64,000 nucleotides of DNA from Streptomyces sp. NBS 14/10 (GCF_002224125.1 NZ_NCSM01000035.1:113893-177892), one strand, 5' to 3'. Numbered from the stretch's first letter, positions 27,679 to 36,849 are shown. The notes: generated from the letters alone by a model not told the origin. Numbers and translations are program-made.

Positions 27679-27695
27679 GCCGACCGAGTCGGCTG

Positions 27696-27712
27696 AGTCG
27701 GCCGAGCCGACT
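27696..27712. terminator. Stem-loop after terD
   Basis: AGTCGGC-CGA-GCCGACT, perfect 7-bp arms, 18 nt past the terD stop within a run of related CCGA/TCGG words. Confidence 0.5.
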
Positions 27713-27860
27713 GAGCAGCTGATCCAGGACGGGCCCGGTACCGGGGGCCCAGGCCGGACCGCCGAAGAGGGAGGAAGGTCGGCGCTCCGGCCCGGGCCGT
27801 CCCGTAGCCCGTACAACGAGCGGAGCGGGCAGAGGTGTCGCAGCGGTGCCGCAGAAAATA

Positions 27861-27895
27861 CGGGCCGCCCCCGCCAGGTGCGCGGGGACGGCCCG
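27861..27895 (-). terminator. Rho-independent-like terminator of phoX
   Basis: CGGGCCGCCCCCGC pairs with GCGGGGACGGCCCG at 12 of 14 positions around a 7-nt loop. On the minus strand it is followed by TATTTT, just beyond the phoX stop at 27910. Confidence 0.7.
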
Positions 27896-27909
27896 GAGCT
27901 GAGGGGTGA

Positions 27910-29364
27910 TCAGCCGCGGGGGCGCTGACGGCGCCAGGGGCCGGTGATGGCCAGCATGATGCCGGGAGTCTGGATGTTGGCGTAGAGGGTGCCACCGTCG
28001 GGCGAGAAGCAGACGCCCGTGAACTCGCTGTACTCCGGCTCCTCCGCGGTGCCAATGTTGAGTTCGTTGCGCGCGATCGGGTACGTACGGCCGTCGTCCG
28101 TGGCGCCGAAGAGGTGCTGGACGCCCTCGCCGTCCTCGGCGATGACCAGACCGCCGTACGGCGAGACGGTGATGTTGTCGGGGCCGTCGAAGGCGCCGTC
28201 CTTGGACGGGTCGGGGTTGACGCCGAGCAGCACCTTCAGGGTCAGGGTGCGCCGCTTCGGGTCGTAGAACCAGACCTGGCCGTCGTGCGCGACCGGGCTC
28301 TCCTCACGGGCGTACGAGGAGACGATGTACGCGCCACCGTCGCCCCACCACATGCCCTCCAGCTTGCGGGCCCGGGTGACCTGGCCGACGTCGAACTGCT
28401 TGCGCACCGGGACCGACTTCGCGTCGCGGTCGGGCACGTCCACCCAGTCCACGCCGTAGACCGTGCCGGTCTTGGTCGCGCGCGACAGGTCGTCGACGAA
28501 GTTGCCGCCGGAGTCGAAGCACTTGGGGGCCTGAAGCACGCCCGCGTCATCGGCGAGGGTGCGCAGCTTGCCGCGCCCGTGCTCGAAGCCGCGCGGCGGG
28601 ACCCAGCGGTAGAAGAGGCCGTTCGGGCCGGAGGCGTCCTCGGTCAGGTAGAGGTGGCCGCGCTTGGAGTCGACGACGACGGCCTCGTGGGCGTAGCGCC
28701 CCAGCGCCTTGATCGGCTTGGGGTCGCGGTTGGCCCGGCGGTCGTGCGGGTCCACCTCGAAGACATAGCCGTGGTCCTTGGTCATGCCGTTCTTGCCGGC
28801 CTTGTCCTCGGTCTCCTCGCAGGTCAGCCAGGTGCCCCACGGGGTGGATCCGCCCGCGCAGTTGGTGGAGGTGCCCGCGATGCCGACCCACTCGGTGACA
28901 TGGTCGCCGTGCTTGGAGACCTCGACGACGGTGCAGCCACCGGAGGCCGCCGGGTCGTAGACCAGGCCCTCGGTCAGCGGCACGGGGTGCGGCCAGTCGG
29001 CCCGCGGGCCCTTCAGCTCGTGGTTGTTGACGAGCAGCGTGGCACCGCGGGTGCCCTCGAAGGTGGCGGTGCCGTCGTGGTTGGAGGGGGTGGACTCGCC
29101 GGACTCCAGCTTGGTCTGGCCGGTGCGGGTGATGACCCGGTAGCTGAAGCCGGCCGGGAGCGCGAGGAGGCCCTTGGGGTCCGCGACGAGCGGGCCGTAG
29201 CCGAACCGGGCTCCGCCCCGCTCGGCCGCGTCGGTGGTGGTCAGGTCCTCGGACGGCTCCGCGGCGAGCGCGCCGGGGGCGGTGGCGAGCACCCCGGCGC
29301 TGCCGACGAGGGCGACACCGGTATACGCGGAACTCTTCGCGAAGTCTCTGCGGGTGAGCGGCAT
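27910..29364 (-). CDS. phoX: PhoX-family secreted alkaline phosphatase (DUF839)
   Basis: A 484-residue protein with a twin-arginine signal (T-R-R-D-F-A-K-S, then a hydrophobic stretch ending A-L-A-A) and PhoX/DUF839 motifs: N-H-E in the first third, P-W-G-T-W-L-T-C-E-E and G-R-Y-A-H-E-A, which in characterised PhoX bind Ca2+/Fe. It releases phosphate from extracellular phosphoesters. ATG 29364 is preferred to ATG 29370 because AGGAG lies 6 nt before it, while it touches the other start. A PHO-box-like pair lies at 29424-29441, pointing to PhoP control. Confidence 0.88.
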   Translation of the reverse strand: MPLTRRDFAKSSAYTGVALVGSAGVLATAPGALAAEPSEDLTTTDAAERGGARFGYGPLVADPKGLLALPAGFSYRVITRTGQTKLESGESTPSNHDGTATFEGTRGATLLVNNHELKGPRADWPHPVPLTEGLVYDPAASGGCTVVEVSKHGDHVTEWVGIAGTSTNCAGGSTPWGTWLTCEETEDKAGKNGMTKDHGYVFEVDPHDRRANRDPKPIKALGRYAHEAVVVDSKRGHLYLTEDASGPNGLFYRWVPPRGFEHGRGKLRTLADDAGVLQAPKCFDSGGNFVDDLSRATKTGTVYGVDWVDVPDRDAKSVPVRKQFDVGQVTRARKLEGMWWGDGGAYIVSSYAREESPVAHDGQVWFYDPKRRTLTLKVLLGVNPDPSKDGAFDGPDNITVSPYGGLVIAEDGEGVQHLFGATDDGRTYPIARNELNIGTAEEPEYSEFTGVCFSPDGGTLYANIQTPGIMLAITGPWRRQRPRG

Positions 29365-29423
29365 CTTCATCTCCTGAATGGCCAGATCTGTCCACCGACT
29401 GCGCGCCTACGCTCCCGTCCCTG

Positions 29424-29441
29424 GCCGAACAACAGTTGAAC
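29424..29441 (-). promoter_or_regulatory. PHO-box-like direct repeat before phoX
   Basis: On the minus strand GTTCAAC and GTTCGGC start exactly 11 nt apart, resembling the GTTCACC heptamers of Streptomyces PhoP sites. Two units only, so support is moderate. Confidence 0.5.
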
Positions 29442-29494
29442 TGGACGCGACATCGACGGTTCGATTGACCCGGGCAGGCCGAATCAGCGCCAGG

Positions 29495-29508
29495 GCTCCC
29501 GCGGGAGC
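29495..29508. terminator. Possible terminator palindrome
   Basis: GCTCCCGCGGGAGC is a perfect 14-bp palindrome, 23 nt past the stop at 29532 on the minus strand. It has no loop, so it is only a weak terminator candidate. Confidence 0.3.
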
Positions 29509-29531
29509 GTCAGCCGCGTGACGGTGGAGCG

Positions 29532-31061
29532 TCAGGCGCGTGAGCGCGCCTTGAAGGCCGCCTTCCGCGCTTCCTTGGCGGTCTTCTTGTCCGGGTGCAG
29601 CCGCCCCATCGCCTCCAGCACCTCGGCGGTCGCCGGGTGGTCCACCCGCCACGCCGAGTCGAAGAAGCTCCCGGACTGCTCGACGAGGCCGCGCACCAGC
29701 TCCCGCAGCTCGGCGGAGTCGCCTTCGGCGGCGAGCTGGGCCGCGATGGTGTCCACCGTCAGCCAGAACACCATCTCCTCGGACGGCTCCGGGACGTCGG
29801 GCATCGCGTGTTCGGCCAGCCATACCCGGGCCAGGCCGCCCAGGTGCCGGTCGTCCAGCACCTCGCGCAGCGCGGGCTCGGCCGCGCCCCCGACCAGCGA
29901 GAGCGTCTGCTGGCAGGCCAGACGGCGGAGCGGCGCGCTCGTGTCGTCGCCGCGCGCGGCGGCCAGCAGCTCGCGGGCGGCCGCGTCGGGCGTACGGCGG
30001 GCCAGCCACTGCTCGGCCTCGGCGCGCGCGGCGGTCTCCGGGTGGCCGGGCAGGGCGTCCAGCAGGACCTCCGCGCCCTTGTCGGCCAGGTCGCCGACGG
30101 CCGGGGCGTCGATACCGGCGTCCAGCATCCGGTTGCGCACGCCGAAGACGCCGAGCGGGGTGAGCCTGACCATGCCGTAGCGGGAGACGTCGTCCTCGTC
30201 GGGGCCGAGGGGGTCGGAGCCGAGGGGCGATCCGGCGGTCTCGGGGAAGCGGCCCTCGCCGTCGACCTCCTCGATCAGCGCCTCGTCCACGGGCTGGTAC
30301 TCGACCAGGCCGGTCGGCTCCAGCATCCGGAACTGGTCGTCGAGGCGGACCATCGCCTCGGAGATCTCCTCGAGGATGTCGTCGGTCGGCTCCTCCATGT
30401 CCTCGGGGACGATCATGGCGGCGGCGAGCGCGGGGAGCGGCACGGCGCGGCCGGCGTCCTCCTCGTCCAGGGCGGTCAGCAGATACAGATTGCCCAGCAC
30501 CCCGTCCAGGAACTCGGCCTCCTCCTCGGGGTTCCAGTCGATCTCGTCGAGGTCGATCTCGCCGTCGTCGCCGATCTGGTCGACGATCTCGGCGAGGTCG
30601 GGGGCCGCCGCGTCGGCGAGTACGGTCTCGAAGCCGCCGAGCCAGATGTCCAGGACGTCCCGCGGGCTGCCCTCGGTGATCAGCCGCAGCTCCTCGCCGG
30701 GGGTGGCGATCCCCGTGGCTCCGTCCTCGTCGGCATCTCCGTCGGCCGCCGCGGCCTCAGCCGCCGGCGCGGGCTCCTGGACCTCGATCAGCCCGGTGTC
30801 GACGGCCAGCTGCCAGGCCTCCGCCGCGTAACCCGGCCCGTCCTCGTCGGTGCCGAGGCCCAGATGCTCGGCCGCCGCCCGCAGATCGGGCTCGGTGAGC
30901 ACGCCGCCCGCCGCGACCGGCCGCTGCGGCCCGGCCCAGCGGGCGAGCCGCACCGCGCGGGCCAGCAGGGGGGCGCTGAGCGCGTCCCGGGCGAGTTCGG
31001 CCTCGGAGCGAAGCCGCACGGGCGGCAGGGTGGGGCGGTCTCCGGGCATCGGCGGAGTCAT
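29532..31061 (-). CDS. Large conserved-looking hypothetical protein
   Basis: A 509-residue soluble, very acidic protein without a recognised domain. Residues about 150-260 are rich in Asp/Glu (I-D-L-D-E-I-D-W-N-P-E-E-E). The C-terminal third contains HEAT-like helical pairs (A-P-L-R-R-L-A-C-Q-Q-T-L-S-L-V-G) and a basic tail K-K-T-A-K-E-A-R-K-A-A-F-K-A. GAGGAG touches ATG 31061, so ATG 31049 (12 nt from it) is an alternative start. It lies between the two phosphate-scavenging genes but has no visible link to them. Confidence 0.75.
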   Translation of the reverse strand: MTPPMPGDRPTLPPVRLRSEAELARDALSAPLLARAVRLARWAGPQRPVAAGGVLTEPDLRAAAEHLGLGTDEDGPGYAAEAWQLAVDTGLIEVQEPAPAAEAAAADGDADEDGATGIATPGEELRLITEGSPRDVLDIWLGGFETVLADAAAPDLAEIVDQIGDDGEIDLDEIDWNPEEEAEFLDGVLGNLYLLTALDEEDAGRAVPLPALAAAMIVPEDMEEPTDDILEEISEAMVRLDDQFRMLEPTGLVEYQPVDEALIEEVDGEGRFPETAGSPLGSDPLGPDEDDVSRYGMVRLTPLGVFGVRNRMLDAGIDAPAVGDLADKGAEVLLDALPGHPETAARAEAEQWLARRTPDAAARELLAAARGDDTSAPLRRLACQQTLSLVGGAAEPALREVLDDRHLGGLARVWLAEHAMPDVPEPSEEMVFWLTVDTIAAQLAAEGDSAELRELVRGLVEQSGSFFDSAWRVDHPATAEVLEAMGRLHPDKKTAKEARKAAFKARSRA

Positions 31062-31484
31062 CTCCTCGGGGGCGGATGGAGCGGACGGAGCGAACGAAAC
31101 GGCTGGAACGATTGAAACGGTTGAACGCGTGTTGGAACTCGGGATGGAACTCTTGGGATGGATCGTGCTCGGGAGGGGCCGCGGCGCTAGGGGCGCGACC
31201 GGTCCCAGCCTAGACGGAAGGTGGGGCTGTTTCGTCCCGATGTGCCGTCAAGGGGACGTCGGCCTGCGAATTCGGCCATCGACCCGGCATACGACATGAG
31301 GGGCCGACCCCACGGGCGCCGGAGCGCGCCCCACCCCCGCGCCGTACCCCGGTTCACGCCCCGGACCCCGCCCGTACACCAGCCATCCCTTGACAACTGC
31401 CCTGGCGAAGAAGGACATTGACGCGCGTAGACGCTTGTGCGCCCCTGGTAAACGTCTCGTCGCTCCCTCATCGGAGGCCCCACC
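31062..31484. other. Intergenic region with promoter of the nuclease gene
   Basis: No gene is seen in this 423-bp gap. The left third is a run of imperfect GGAACG/GAAACGG words near 31085-31150. The right part holds the three-unit PHO-box-like repeat (31352-31380), a -35-like TTGACA at 31390-31395 and a strong GGAGG ribosome binding site before 31485. Confidence 0.6.
31352..31380 (+). promoter_or_regulatory. Three-unit PHO-box-like repeat before the nuclease gene
   Basis: GTTCACG (31352), GGACCCC (31363) and GTACACC (31374) begin exactly 11 nt apart; the outer two match GTTCACC at 6 of 7 positions. TTGACA (31390-31395) follows 9 nt later, the usual place for PhoP activation. Confidence 0.6.
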
Positions 31485-33320
31485 ATGCCCCCACGCGCCC
31501 TGCGCGGTCCCGCCACCGTCACCGCCGTCGTCGCCTCCGCGCTCGCGGCCGGGCTGCTCGCCGCCCCGCAGCCGGCGGCCGCCGCCGAGATCCGGATCCA
31601 TGACATCCAGGGCAGCACCCGAATATCCCCGTTCGCGGGCAAGCAGGTGTCCGAGGTCCCCGGTACGGTCACGGCGATCCGTGCCTTCGGCTCCTCGCGC
31701 GGCTTCTGGTTCCAGGACCCGCACCCCGACCGGGACCGGGCCACCAGCGAGGCGATCTTCGTCTACACCGGTTCGACGACCCCGTCGGTCGCCGTCGGGG
31801 ACGCGGTGCGGGTCTCGGGCACGGTCAGCGAGTACTACCCGGGCGGTACGGACGCCGGGCTGCAGTCGGTCACCGAGCTCACCAAGGCGACCTGGACGGT
31901 CGAGTCCTCGGGCAACGCGCTGCCCGCCGCCTACGCGCTCACCCCCTCCACCGTCCCCGACCGCTACGCCCCCAACGCGTCGGGCGGCAATGGCGGCAAT
32001 ACAGAAGGGTTGCGGCTGCGCCCGAACTCCTACGCCCTGGACCGCTATGAGTCCCTGGAGGGCATGCGCGTCTCGGTCAAAGACGCCCCGGTGGTGGGCG
32101 CGACCACCCAGTACAACGAGCTGTGGGTGACCGCCGAGCCCGGCCACGCCCGTACGGCCCGCGGCGGCGCGCTCTACAGCTCCTACCGCGACCCGAACGC
32201 CGGCCGGGTGAAGGTCGCCTCCCTCATCCCGTTCGCCCAGCGCCCCTTCCCCGCCGCCGATGTCGGCGACCGGCTGACCGGCACCACCGCGGGGCCGCTG
32301 GACTACGACAACTTCGGCGGCTACGAGATCCAGGCCACCGCGCTCGGCGAGCTCGCGGACGGAAACCTGGCGCGGGAGACCACCCGTAAGCAGAAGGCCG
32401 ACGAGCTGTCCATCGCCACGTACAACGTGGAGAACCTGTCCCCCAAGACCGCGCAGGCGAAGTTCGACCGGCTCGCCTCGGGCCTCGTGGACAACCTCGC
32501 CTCACCCGACATCGTCGCCCTGGAGGAGGTCCAGGACGACAACGGCCCGACGAACGACGCGGTCACCAGCGCCGGAGCCACGCTCAAGAAGCTCACCGAC
32601 GCGATCAAGGCGGCCGGCGGCCCCGCGTACGAGTGGCGGCAGATCGACCCGGCCGACGACCAGGACGGCGGCCAGCCGGGCGGCAACATCCGCGTCGCCT
32701 TCCTCTTCAACCCCGAGCGGGTCTCCTTCACCGATGTCGCGGGCGGGGACGCCACCACCGCGGTGCGGGTGACGGACGACGGCGGCAAGGCGGGCCTGTC
32801 GGCCTCCCCCGGCCGTATCGACCCCGAGAACCCGGTCTGGAAGGACAGCCGCAAACCGCTGGCCGGGCAGTTCTCCTTCCGGGGCGGCCCGGTCTTCGTG
32901 ATCGCCAACCACTTCAACTCCAAGGGCGGCGACCAGGGCCTGGACAGCCGCTTCCAGCCCCCGGCCCGCAGCTCGGAGACCCAGCGCACCGGGCAGGCCG
33001 AAGCGGTCAACGCCTTCGTCAAGAAGCTGCTGGCCGTGGACCCGCGGTCGCGGGTCGTCGTCGCGGGCGACCTCAACGACTACCAGTTCTCGCCCGCGCT
33101 GGCCGATCTCACGGATGGCGGGGTGCTCACCGACCTGGTCACCGGGCTACCGAAGGACGAGCGCTACGGCTATGTCTACAACGGCAATTCGCAGGTGCTG
33201 GACCACATCCTGACCAGCCACGCCGTGCGCCGCCCGGACTACGACATCGTGCACATCAACGCGGAGTTCGCGGACCAGTCCAGCGACCACGACCCGCAGA
33301 TCGTCCGAGTGAAGCCGTAG
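31485..33320 (+). CDS. Secreted endonuclease/exonuclease/phosphatase-family nuclease (ExeM/NucH-like)
   Basis: A 611-residue extracellular nuclease. A signal peptide (residues 1-34, ending A-A-A-A) precedes an OB-fold-like region (about 35-300), then the EEP domain (about 305-610) with I-A-T-Y-N-V-E-N-L, A-L-E-E-V-Q-D-D, the metal/catalytic V-V-A-G-D-L-N-D-Y and the terminal S-S-D-H-D-P-Q. It should degrade extracellular DNA. GGAGG lies 7 nt before ATG 31485. The PHO-box-like repeat upstream and PhoX nearby suggest a role in phosphate scavenging. Confidence 0.9.
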   Translation: MPPRALRGPATVTAVVASALAAGLLAAPQPAAAAEIRIHDIQGSTRISPFAGKQVSEVPGTVTAIRAFGSSRGFWFQDPHPDRDRATSEAIFVYTGSTTPSVAVGDAVRVSGTVSEYYPGGTDAGLQSVTELTKATWTVESSGNALPAAYALTPSTVPDRYAPNASGGNGGNTEGLRLRPNSYALDRYESLEGMRVSVKDAPVVGATTQYNELWVTAEPGHARTARGGALYSSYRDPNAGRVKVASLIPFAQRPFPAADVGDRLTGTTAGPLDYDNFGGYEIQATALGELADGNLARETTRKQKADELSIATYNVENLSPKTAQAKFDRLASGLVDNLASPDIVALEEVQDDNGPTNDAVTSAGATLKKLTDAIKAAGGPAYEWRQIDPADDQDGGQPGGNIRVAFLFNPERVSFTDVAGGDATTAVRVTDDGGKAGLSASPGRIDPENPVWKDSRKPLAGQFSFRGGPVFVIANHFNSKGGDQGLDSRFQPPARSSETQRTGQAEAVNAFVKKLLAVDPRSRVVVAGDLNDYQFSPALADLTDGGVLTDLVTGLPKDERYGYVYNGNSQVLDHILTSHAVRRPDYDIVHINAEFADQSSDHDPQIVRVKP

Positions 33321-33435
33321 CGCTGCTGAACTGTCGGACCAGCACAATTAAATAGACCTGTACCCCGAAGGGGCCCAGAATCCAGCGCAGGAAACACCCC
33401 TTGTCCCGTCCTCCTGCCGCACGGAGCGTTCACAC

Positions 33436-34329
33436 ATGTCCCTGGGCCCCTTCGGCCGTACCGCCGCCGCCATGATCACCCCGTTCGACGAGGACGGCGC
33501 CCTCGACCTCGACGGCGCCCAGCGCCTGGCCGCCCATCTGGTGGACCGGGGCGGCTGCGACGGAATCGTGGTCAGCGGCACCACCGGCGAGTCCCCGACC
33601 ACCTCCGACGCCGAGAAGGAGGCGCTGCTGCGGGCCGTCGTGGAAGCCGTCGGCGACCGGGCCCGGATCACCGCGGGGGTGGGCACCAGCGACACCCGGC
33701 ACACCGTCGAGCTGGCCCGCGCGGCCGAAAAGGCCGGAGCGCACGGCCTGCTGGTCGTCACCCCGTACTACAGCCGCCCGCCGCAGGAGGCCGTGGCGGA
33801 GCACTTCCGTACGGTCGCGGACGCCGCCGGGCTGCCCGTGATGCTGTACGACATCCCCGCCCGCACCGGCACCGAGCTCACCGCCGACACCCTGCTGCGG
33901 CTCGCCGGACATCCGCGCATCACGGCCGTCAAGGACAGCGCGTACAACCTGCTGAAGGCCGCGAAGGTGATGGCGGCCACCGACCTGGCCTACTTCTCCG
34001 GCTGCGACGAGCTGAATCTGCCGCTGCGGGCCATCGGCGGCGCCGGCTACGTCAGCGTCGTGGCAAACGTCGCAGGTCAGCAGGTACGCGCGGTGCTCGA
34101 CGCATACGACGCGGGAGATCCGGGCGAGGCCGCCCGGCGCCATCTGGCCCTCACCCCGCTCATCGAGCGGATGATGGCCGCCGGCACGCCGGGGGTGGTC
34201 ACCGCCAAGGCGCTGCTCGGCGCGCTCGAGCTGCCCGCGGGCCCGGTCCGGGCCCCGCTGCTCCCCGCCGGCCAGGAGCTGACCGACGGACTGCTGGCCG
34301 CGTACGGCGAGGTGGCGGGCGGGCGCTGA
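33436..34329 (+). CDS. dapA: 4-hydroxy-tetrahydrodipicolinate synthase
   Basis: A 297-residue (beta/alpha)8 enzyme that condenses pyruvate with aspartate semialdehyde in the lysine/diaminopimelate pathway. Seen: G-T-T-G-E-S (about 48-53), the Tyr in V-M-L-Y-D-I-P-A-R-T-G (about 137) and the Schiff-base Lys in T-A-V-K-D-S (about 165). GGAG occurs about 8-10 nt before ATG 33436. It converges on dapD, another enzyme of the same pathway, across a shared terminator, so the two are not one operon. Streptomyces often has more than one dapA copy. Confidence 0.92.
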   Translation: MSLGPFGRTAAAMITPFDEDGALDLDGAQRLAAHLVDRGGCDGIVVSGTTGESPTTSDAEKEALLRAVVEAVGDRARITAGVGTSDTRHTVELARAAEKAGAHGLLVVTPYYSRPPQEAVAEHFRTVADAAGLPVMLYDIPARTGTELTADTLLRLAGHPRITAVKDSAYNLLKAAKVMAATDLAYFSGCDELNLPLRAIGGAGYVSVVANVAGQQVRAVLDAYDAGDPGEAARRHLALTPLIERMMAAGTPGVVTAKALLGALELPAGPVRAPLLPAGQELTDGLLAAYGEVAGGR

Positions 34330-34346
34330 CCCTGGAGCGCCCGCCC
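34317..34346. terminator. Bidirectional terminator between dapA and dapD
   Basis: GGGCGGGCGCT / AGCGCCCGCCC, perfect 11-bp arms with an 8-nt loop; the stem starts inside the last codons of dapA. Confidence 0.7.
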
Positions 34347-34359
34347 CACGCCCCGTTGC

Positions 34360-35358
34360 TCAGTTGTGGCTGTGCAGCGCCTCGTTGAGGCCGCCCCACG
34401 AGCCGCTGCGCGGCAGCGCCTCGACCGCGCCGGTGGTGGAGTTGCGGCGGAAAAGGAGGTTGTTGACGCCGGACAGCTCAAGCGCCTTGTGGATCGTGCC
34501 GTCCGGCAGGGCGACCCGGGTGCCCGCGGTCACATACAGGCCCGCCTCGACGATGCAGTCGTCGCCGAGCGAGATGCCGATGCCCGCCTCGGCGCCCAGC
34601 AGGCAGCGCTCGCCGATGGAGATCGTCTGCTTGCCGCCGCCCGACAGCGTGCCCATGATCGACGCACCGCCGCCGATGTCCGAACCGTCGCCGACCACGA
34701 CGCCCGCGCTGATCCGGCCCTCGACCATGGAGGTGCCCAGCGTCCCGGCGTTGAAGTTGACGAAGCCCTCGTGCATGACCGTGGTCCCGGAGGCCAGATG
34801 GGCGCCGAGCCGGACCCGGTCGGCGTCGCCGATGCGCACCCCGGCGGGGACCACGTAGTCGGTCATCCGCGGGAACTTGTCCACGCTGGTCACCGACAGC
34901 TGCAGCCCCTCGGCGCGGGCCGCGAGACGGGCCCGCTCGACCTGGTCGACGGGGACGGGGCCGAGCGAGGTCCAGGCCACGTTGGCCAGCAGGCCGAACA
35001 TGCCGTCCAGGCTCTGGCCGTGCGGCTTGACCAGGCGGTGGCTGAGCAGATGCAGCCGCAGATACACGTCGTGCGCGTCGAGCGGCTTGTCGTCGAGGGA
35101 GCCGATGACCGTACGGACGGCCACGACCTCGACCCCGCGGCGCGGGTCCGGCCCGAGGGCCTTGAGGGCGGTCTCGCCCAGCAGCTCGGCGGCGCGCTCG
35201 TCGCTCAGCCGCTCGGTCCCGGCCGGGCCGGGCTCGGCGACCAGCTCGGGGGCCGGGAACCAGGTGTCGAGGACGGTGCCGTCCTCGGCGAGGGTGGCAA
35301 GACCGGCGGCGGCTGCGCCGGTGTGGGTGGTGCTGGTGGTGATGGCTGCGTCGGTCAT
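34360..35358 (-). CDS. dapD: 2,3,4,5-tetrahydropyridine-2,6-dicarboxylate N-succinyltransferase
   Basis: A 332-residue left-handed beta-helix acyltransferase of the actinobacterial DapD type. Hexapeptide repeats run from about residue 175 ([14 protein letters not shown], then [14 protein letters not shown], then [16 protein letters not shown]). It uses succinyl-CoA in the succinylase branch of diaminopimelate synthesis. ATG 35358 is chosen because TAGCGT ends 7 nt upstream (leaderless); no ribosome binding site is visible. The tandem repeat array begins about 40 bp upstream of this promoter. Confidence 0.93.
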   Translation of the reverse strand: MTDAAITTSTTHTGAAAAGLATLAEDGTVLDTWFPAPELVAEPGPAGTERLSDERAAELLGETALKALGPDPRRGVEVVAVRTVIGSLDDKPLDAHDVYLRLHLLSHRLVKPHGQSLDGMFGLLANVAWTSLGPVPVDQVERARLAARAEGLQLSVTSVDKFPRMTDYVVPAGVRIGDADRVRLGAHLASGTTVMHEGFVNFNAGTLGTSMVEGRISAGVVVGDGSDIGGGASIMGTLSGGGKQTISIGERCLLGAEAGIGISLGDDCIVEAGLYVTAGTRVALPDGTIHKALELSGVNNLLFRRNSTTGAVEALPRSGSWGGLNEALHSHN

Positions 35359-35365
35359 GGTCAGA

Positions 35366-35371
35366 ACGCTA
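35366..35371 (-). promoter_or_regulatory. -10 element of leaderless dapD promoter
   Basis: On the minus strand TAGCGT, then 7 nt, then ATG. The tandem repeat array covers the region upstream of the expected -35. Confidence 0.5.
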
Positions 35372-35411
35372 ACCGGAGCCGGGCCCGGGAGGCGAACCGG
35401 TCTCAGCGAGC

Positions 35412-35934
35412 GGTCCCGAGCGGCCGGTCGTCCGCTGTCGGCGAGCGGTCCGGGCAGCCGGACATCCGGCGTCGACGAGCGATTCGGGCGGCCGGTCGGC
35501 CGCTGTCGGCAGGCAGTCCCGGCGCCGGACATCCGGCTGTAGGGAGGCCATTCGGGACGGCCGGACATCCGGCGTCGGCGGCCGGTCCCGTCAGCGGCCG
35601 GTCCCTGCAACGGCCGGACGCCCGATGCTGGCGGGCAGGCCCCGGCAGCCGGACGCCCAGCGTCGGCGGGCAGTCTCGGCAGCCGGCCATCCGGCTCCGG
35701 CGGGCAGTCCTGGCAGCCCGTCATCCCTTGCCGACAGGCCATCCCGGGCAGCCGGACGTCCGGCGTCGGCAGGCCGTCCCGGCAGCCGACCGTCCAGGCT
35801 CGGCGAGCGGTCCCTGCAGGCGGACGTCCGGCGTCGGCAGGCCATCCGGGCAGCCCGTCATCCGCTGCCGGTGGTCCGGTGTCGACAGGCCATGCCAGCA
35901 ACCGATCATCCACCGTCCTCCCGGCTCAGCGAGC
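35412..35934. repeat. Tandem array of ~15 degenerate 34-bp units
   Basis: Units start at about 35412, 35447, 35481, 35515, 35549, (35584, short), 35600, 35637, 35672, 35706, 35740, 35775, 35809, 35843 and 35891; ten are 34-35 bp. The consensus is roughly GGTCCCGGCAGCCGGACATC then CGGCGTCGGCGGGC. Most carry a small dyad GCCGGA-CA-TCCGGC. There are no unique spacers. The period is not a multiple of three and no gene fits, so this is a non-coding minisatellite. The last unit runs into the tetR stop codon. Confidence 0.9.
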
Positions 35935-36522
35935 GTTCACGCGCAGGCCGCCGTCCACGTCCCCGCCGTCCTCGTTCCCGTCCGCGGCCATGATCCGCGC
36001 CAGCACCGCGCGGGTGCCCTCCCGGTCGTACGGGCGGTCCGCCAGCAGCACCTGCAAGGTCAGCCCGTCGATCAGAGCCACCACCGCGCGCGCCGCGGCG
36101 GCGTCGGGCACCAGTCGCGTCAGCATCCGGGCCATCTCGTCCAGGCACTCGGCGGCGAGCGGCCGCAGCCCCTCATGGCGCAGCGCGGCGAAGTACAGCT
36201 CATACTCCAGCTCCAGCCGCGCCCGGTCGCCCGCGAACTGCTCCTCCAGCCACCGGGCCAGCTCGTCGGCGGGCGGTGCGGCCGGATCGACGCCCTCCGC
36301 CCAGCGCTCCACCTCCGCCAGCCACTCCGCGTTGATCTGCCGGAGCGCCGCGATCAGCAGATCGTCGAGGGTGGCGAAGTGGTACGTCGTCGAGCCCAGC
36401 GGCACATCGGCCGCGGCGGCCACGGTCCGGTGGCTGAGCCCCGCGATACCGCGCTCGCGGACCACGGCGGCCGCGGCGTCGATGATGCGCTGCCGCCGAT
36501 CGGGGTCGTAGCGGCGGGCCAT
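35926..36522 (-). CDS. TetR-family transcriptional regulator
   Basis: A 198-residue TetR protein. The DNA-binding region (residues about 8-55: R-I-I-D-A-A-A-A-V-V-R-E-R-G-I-A-G-L-S-H-R-T-V-A-A-A-A-D-V-P-L-G-S-T-T-Y-H-F) is followed by a C-terminal TetR_C-like domain. Its ATG overlaps the stop of the upstream SMR gene by one base (TGATG), so the pair is translationally coupled. The perfect 22-bp palindrome before the SMR gene is its likely operator. Its last codons coincide with the final unit of the tandem array. Confidence 0.92.
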   Translation of the reverse strand: MARRYDPDRRQRIIDAAAAVVRERGIAGLSHRTVAAAADVPLGSTTYHFATLDDLLIAALRQINAEWLAEVERWAEGVDPAAPPADELARWLEEQFAGDRARLELEYELYFAALRHEGLRPLAAECLDEMARMLTRLVPDAAAARAVVALIDGLTLQVLLADRPYDREGTRAVLARIMAADGNEDGGDVDGGLRVNAR

Positions 36523-36842
36523 CAGTGGGCCCCGCCGAGGTTGAGCAGGATCACCCCGGCGATCACCAGCAGCACCCCGGCCACCTTGGCCGCGGTGGCG
36601 GCCTCGCCGAGGAAGATCATGCCGATGGCCGCGATGACGGCGGTCCCGGCCCCGGCCCATATGGCGTACGCGGTGCCCATCGAGACCGTCTTGAGGGTCT
36701 GCGCGAGCAGCGCGAAGGCGACCACATACCCGACCACGGTGACCAGCGAGGGCCAGAGCTTGCTGAAGCCTTCGCTGTACTTCATCGAGGTGGTGGCCAG
36801 GATCTCGGCGGTAATCGCTCCGGCGAGCGTCAGATACCCCAT
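36522..36842 (-). CDS. Small multidrug resistance (SMR) transporter
   Basis: A 106-residue protein with four transmembrane helices and the essential Glu in helix 1 (A-I-T-A-E-I-L, residue 13), plus W-A-G-A-G-T-A in helix 3. SMR dimers exchange protons for quaternary ammonium drugs, or guanidinium in the Gdx branch. ATG 36842 is used because TACACT ends 7 nt upstream (leaderless), rather than a longer frame from 36899. It is coupled to tetR downstream, which presumably represses it. Confidence 0.92.
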   Translation of the reverse strand: MGYLTLAGAITAEILATTSMKYSEGFSKLWPSLVTVVGYVVAFALLAQTLKTVSMGTAYAIWAGAGTAVIAAIGMIFLGEAATAAKVAGVLLVIAGVILLNLGGAH

Positions 36843-36849
36843 GCGTACG

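Noticed and set aside
35412..35934. CRISPR array
   Set aside because: The 34-bp units are contiguous and all degenerate copies of one sequence, without unique spacers, and no cas genes are present.
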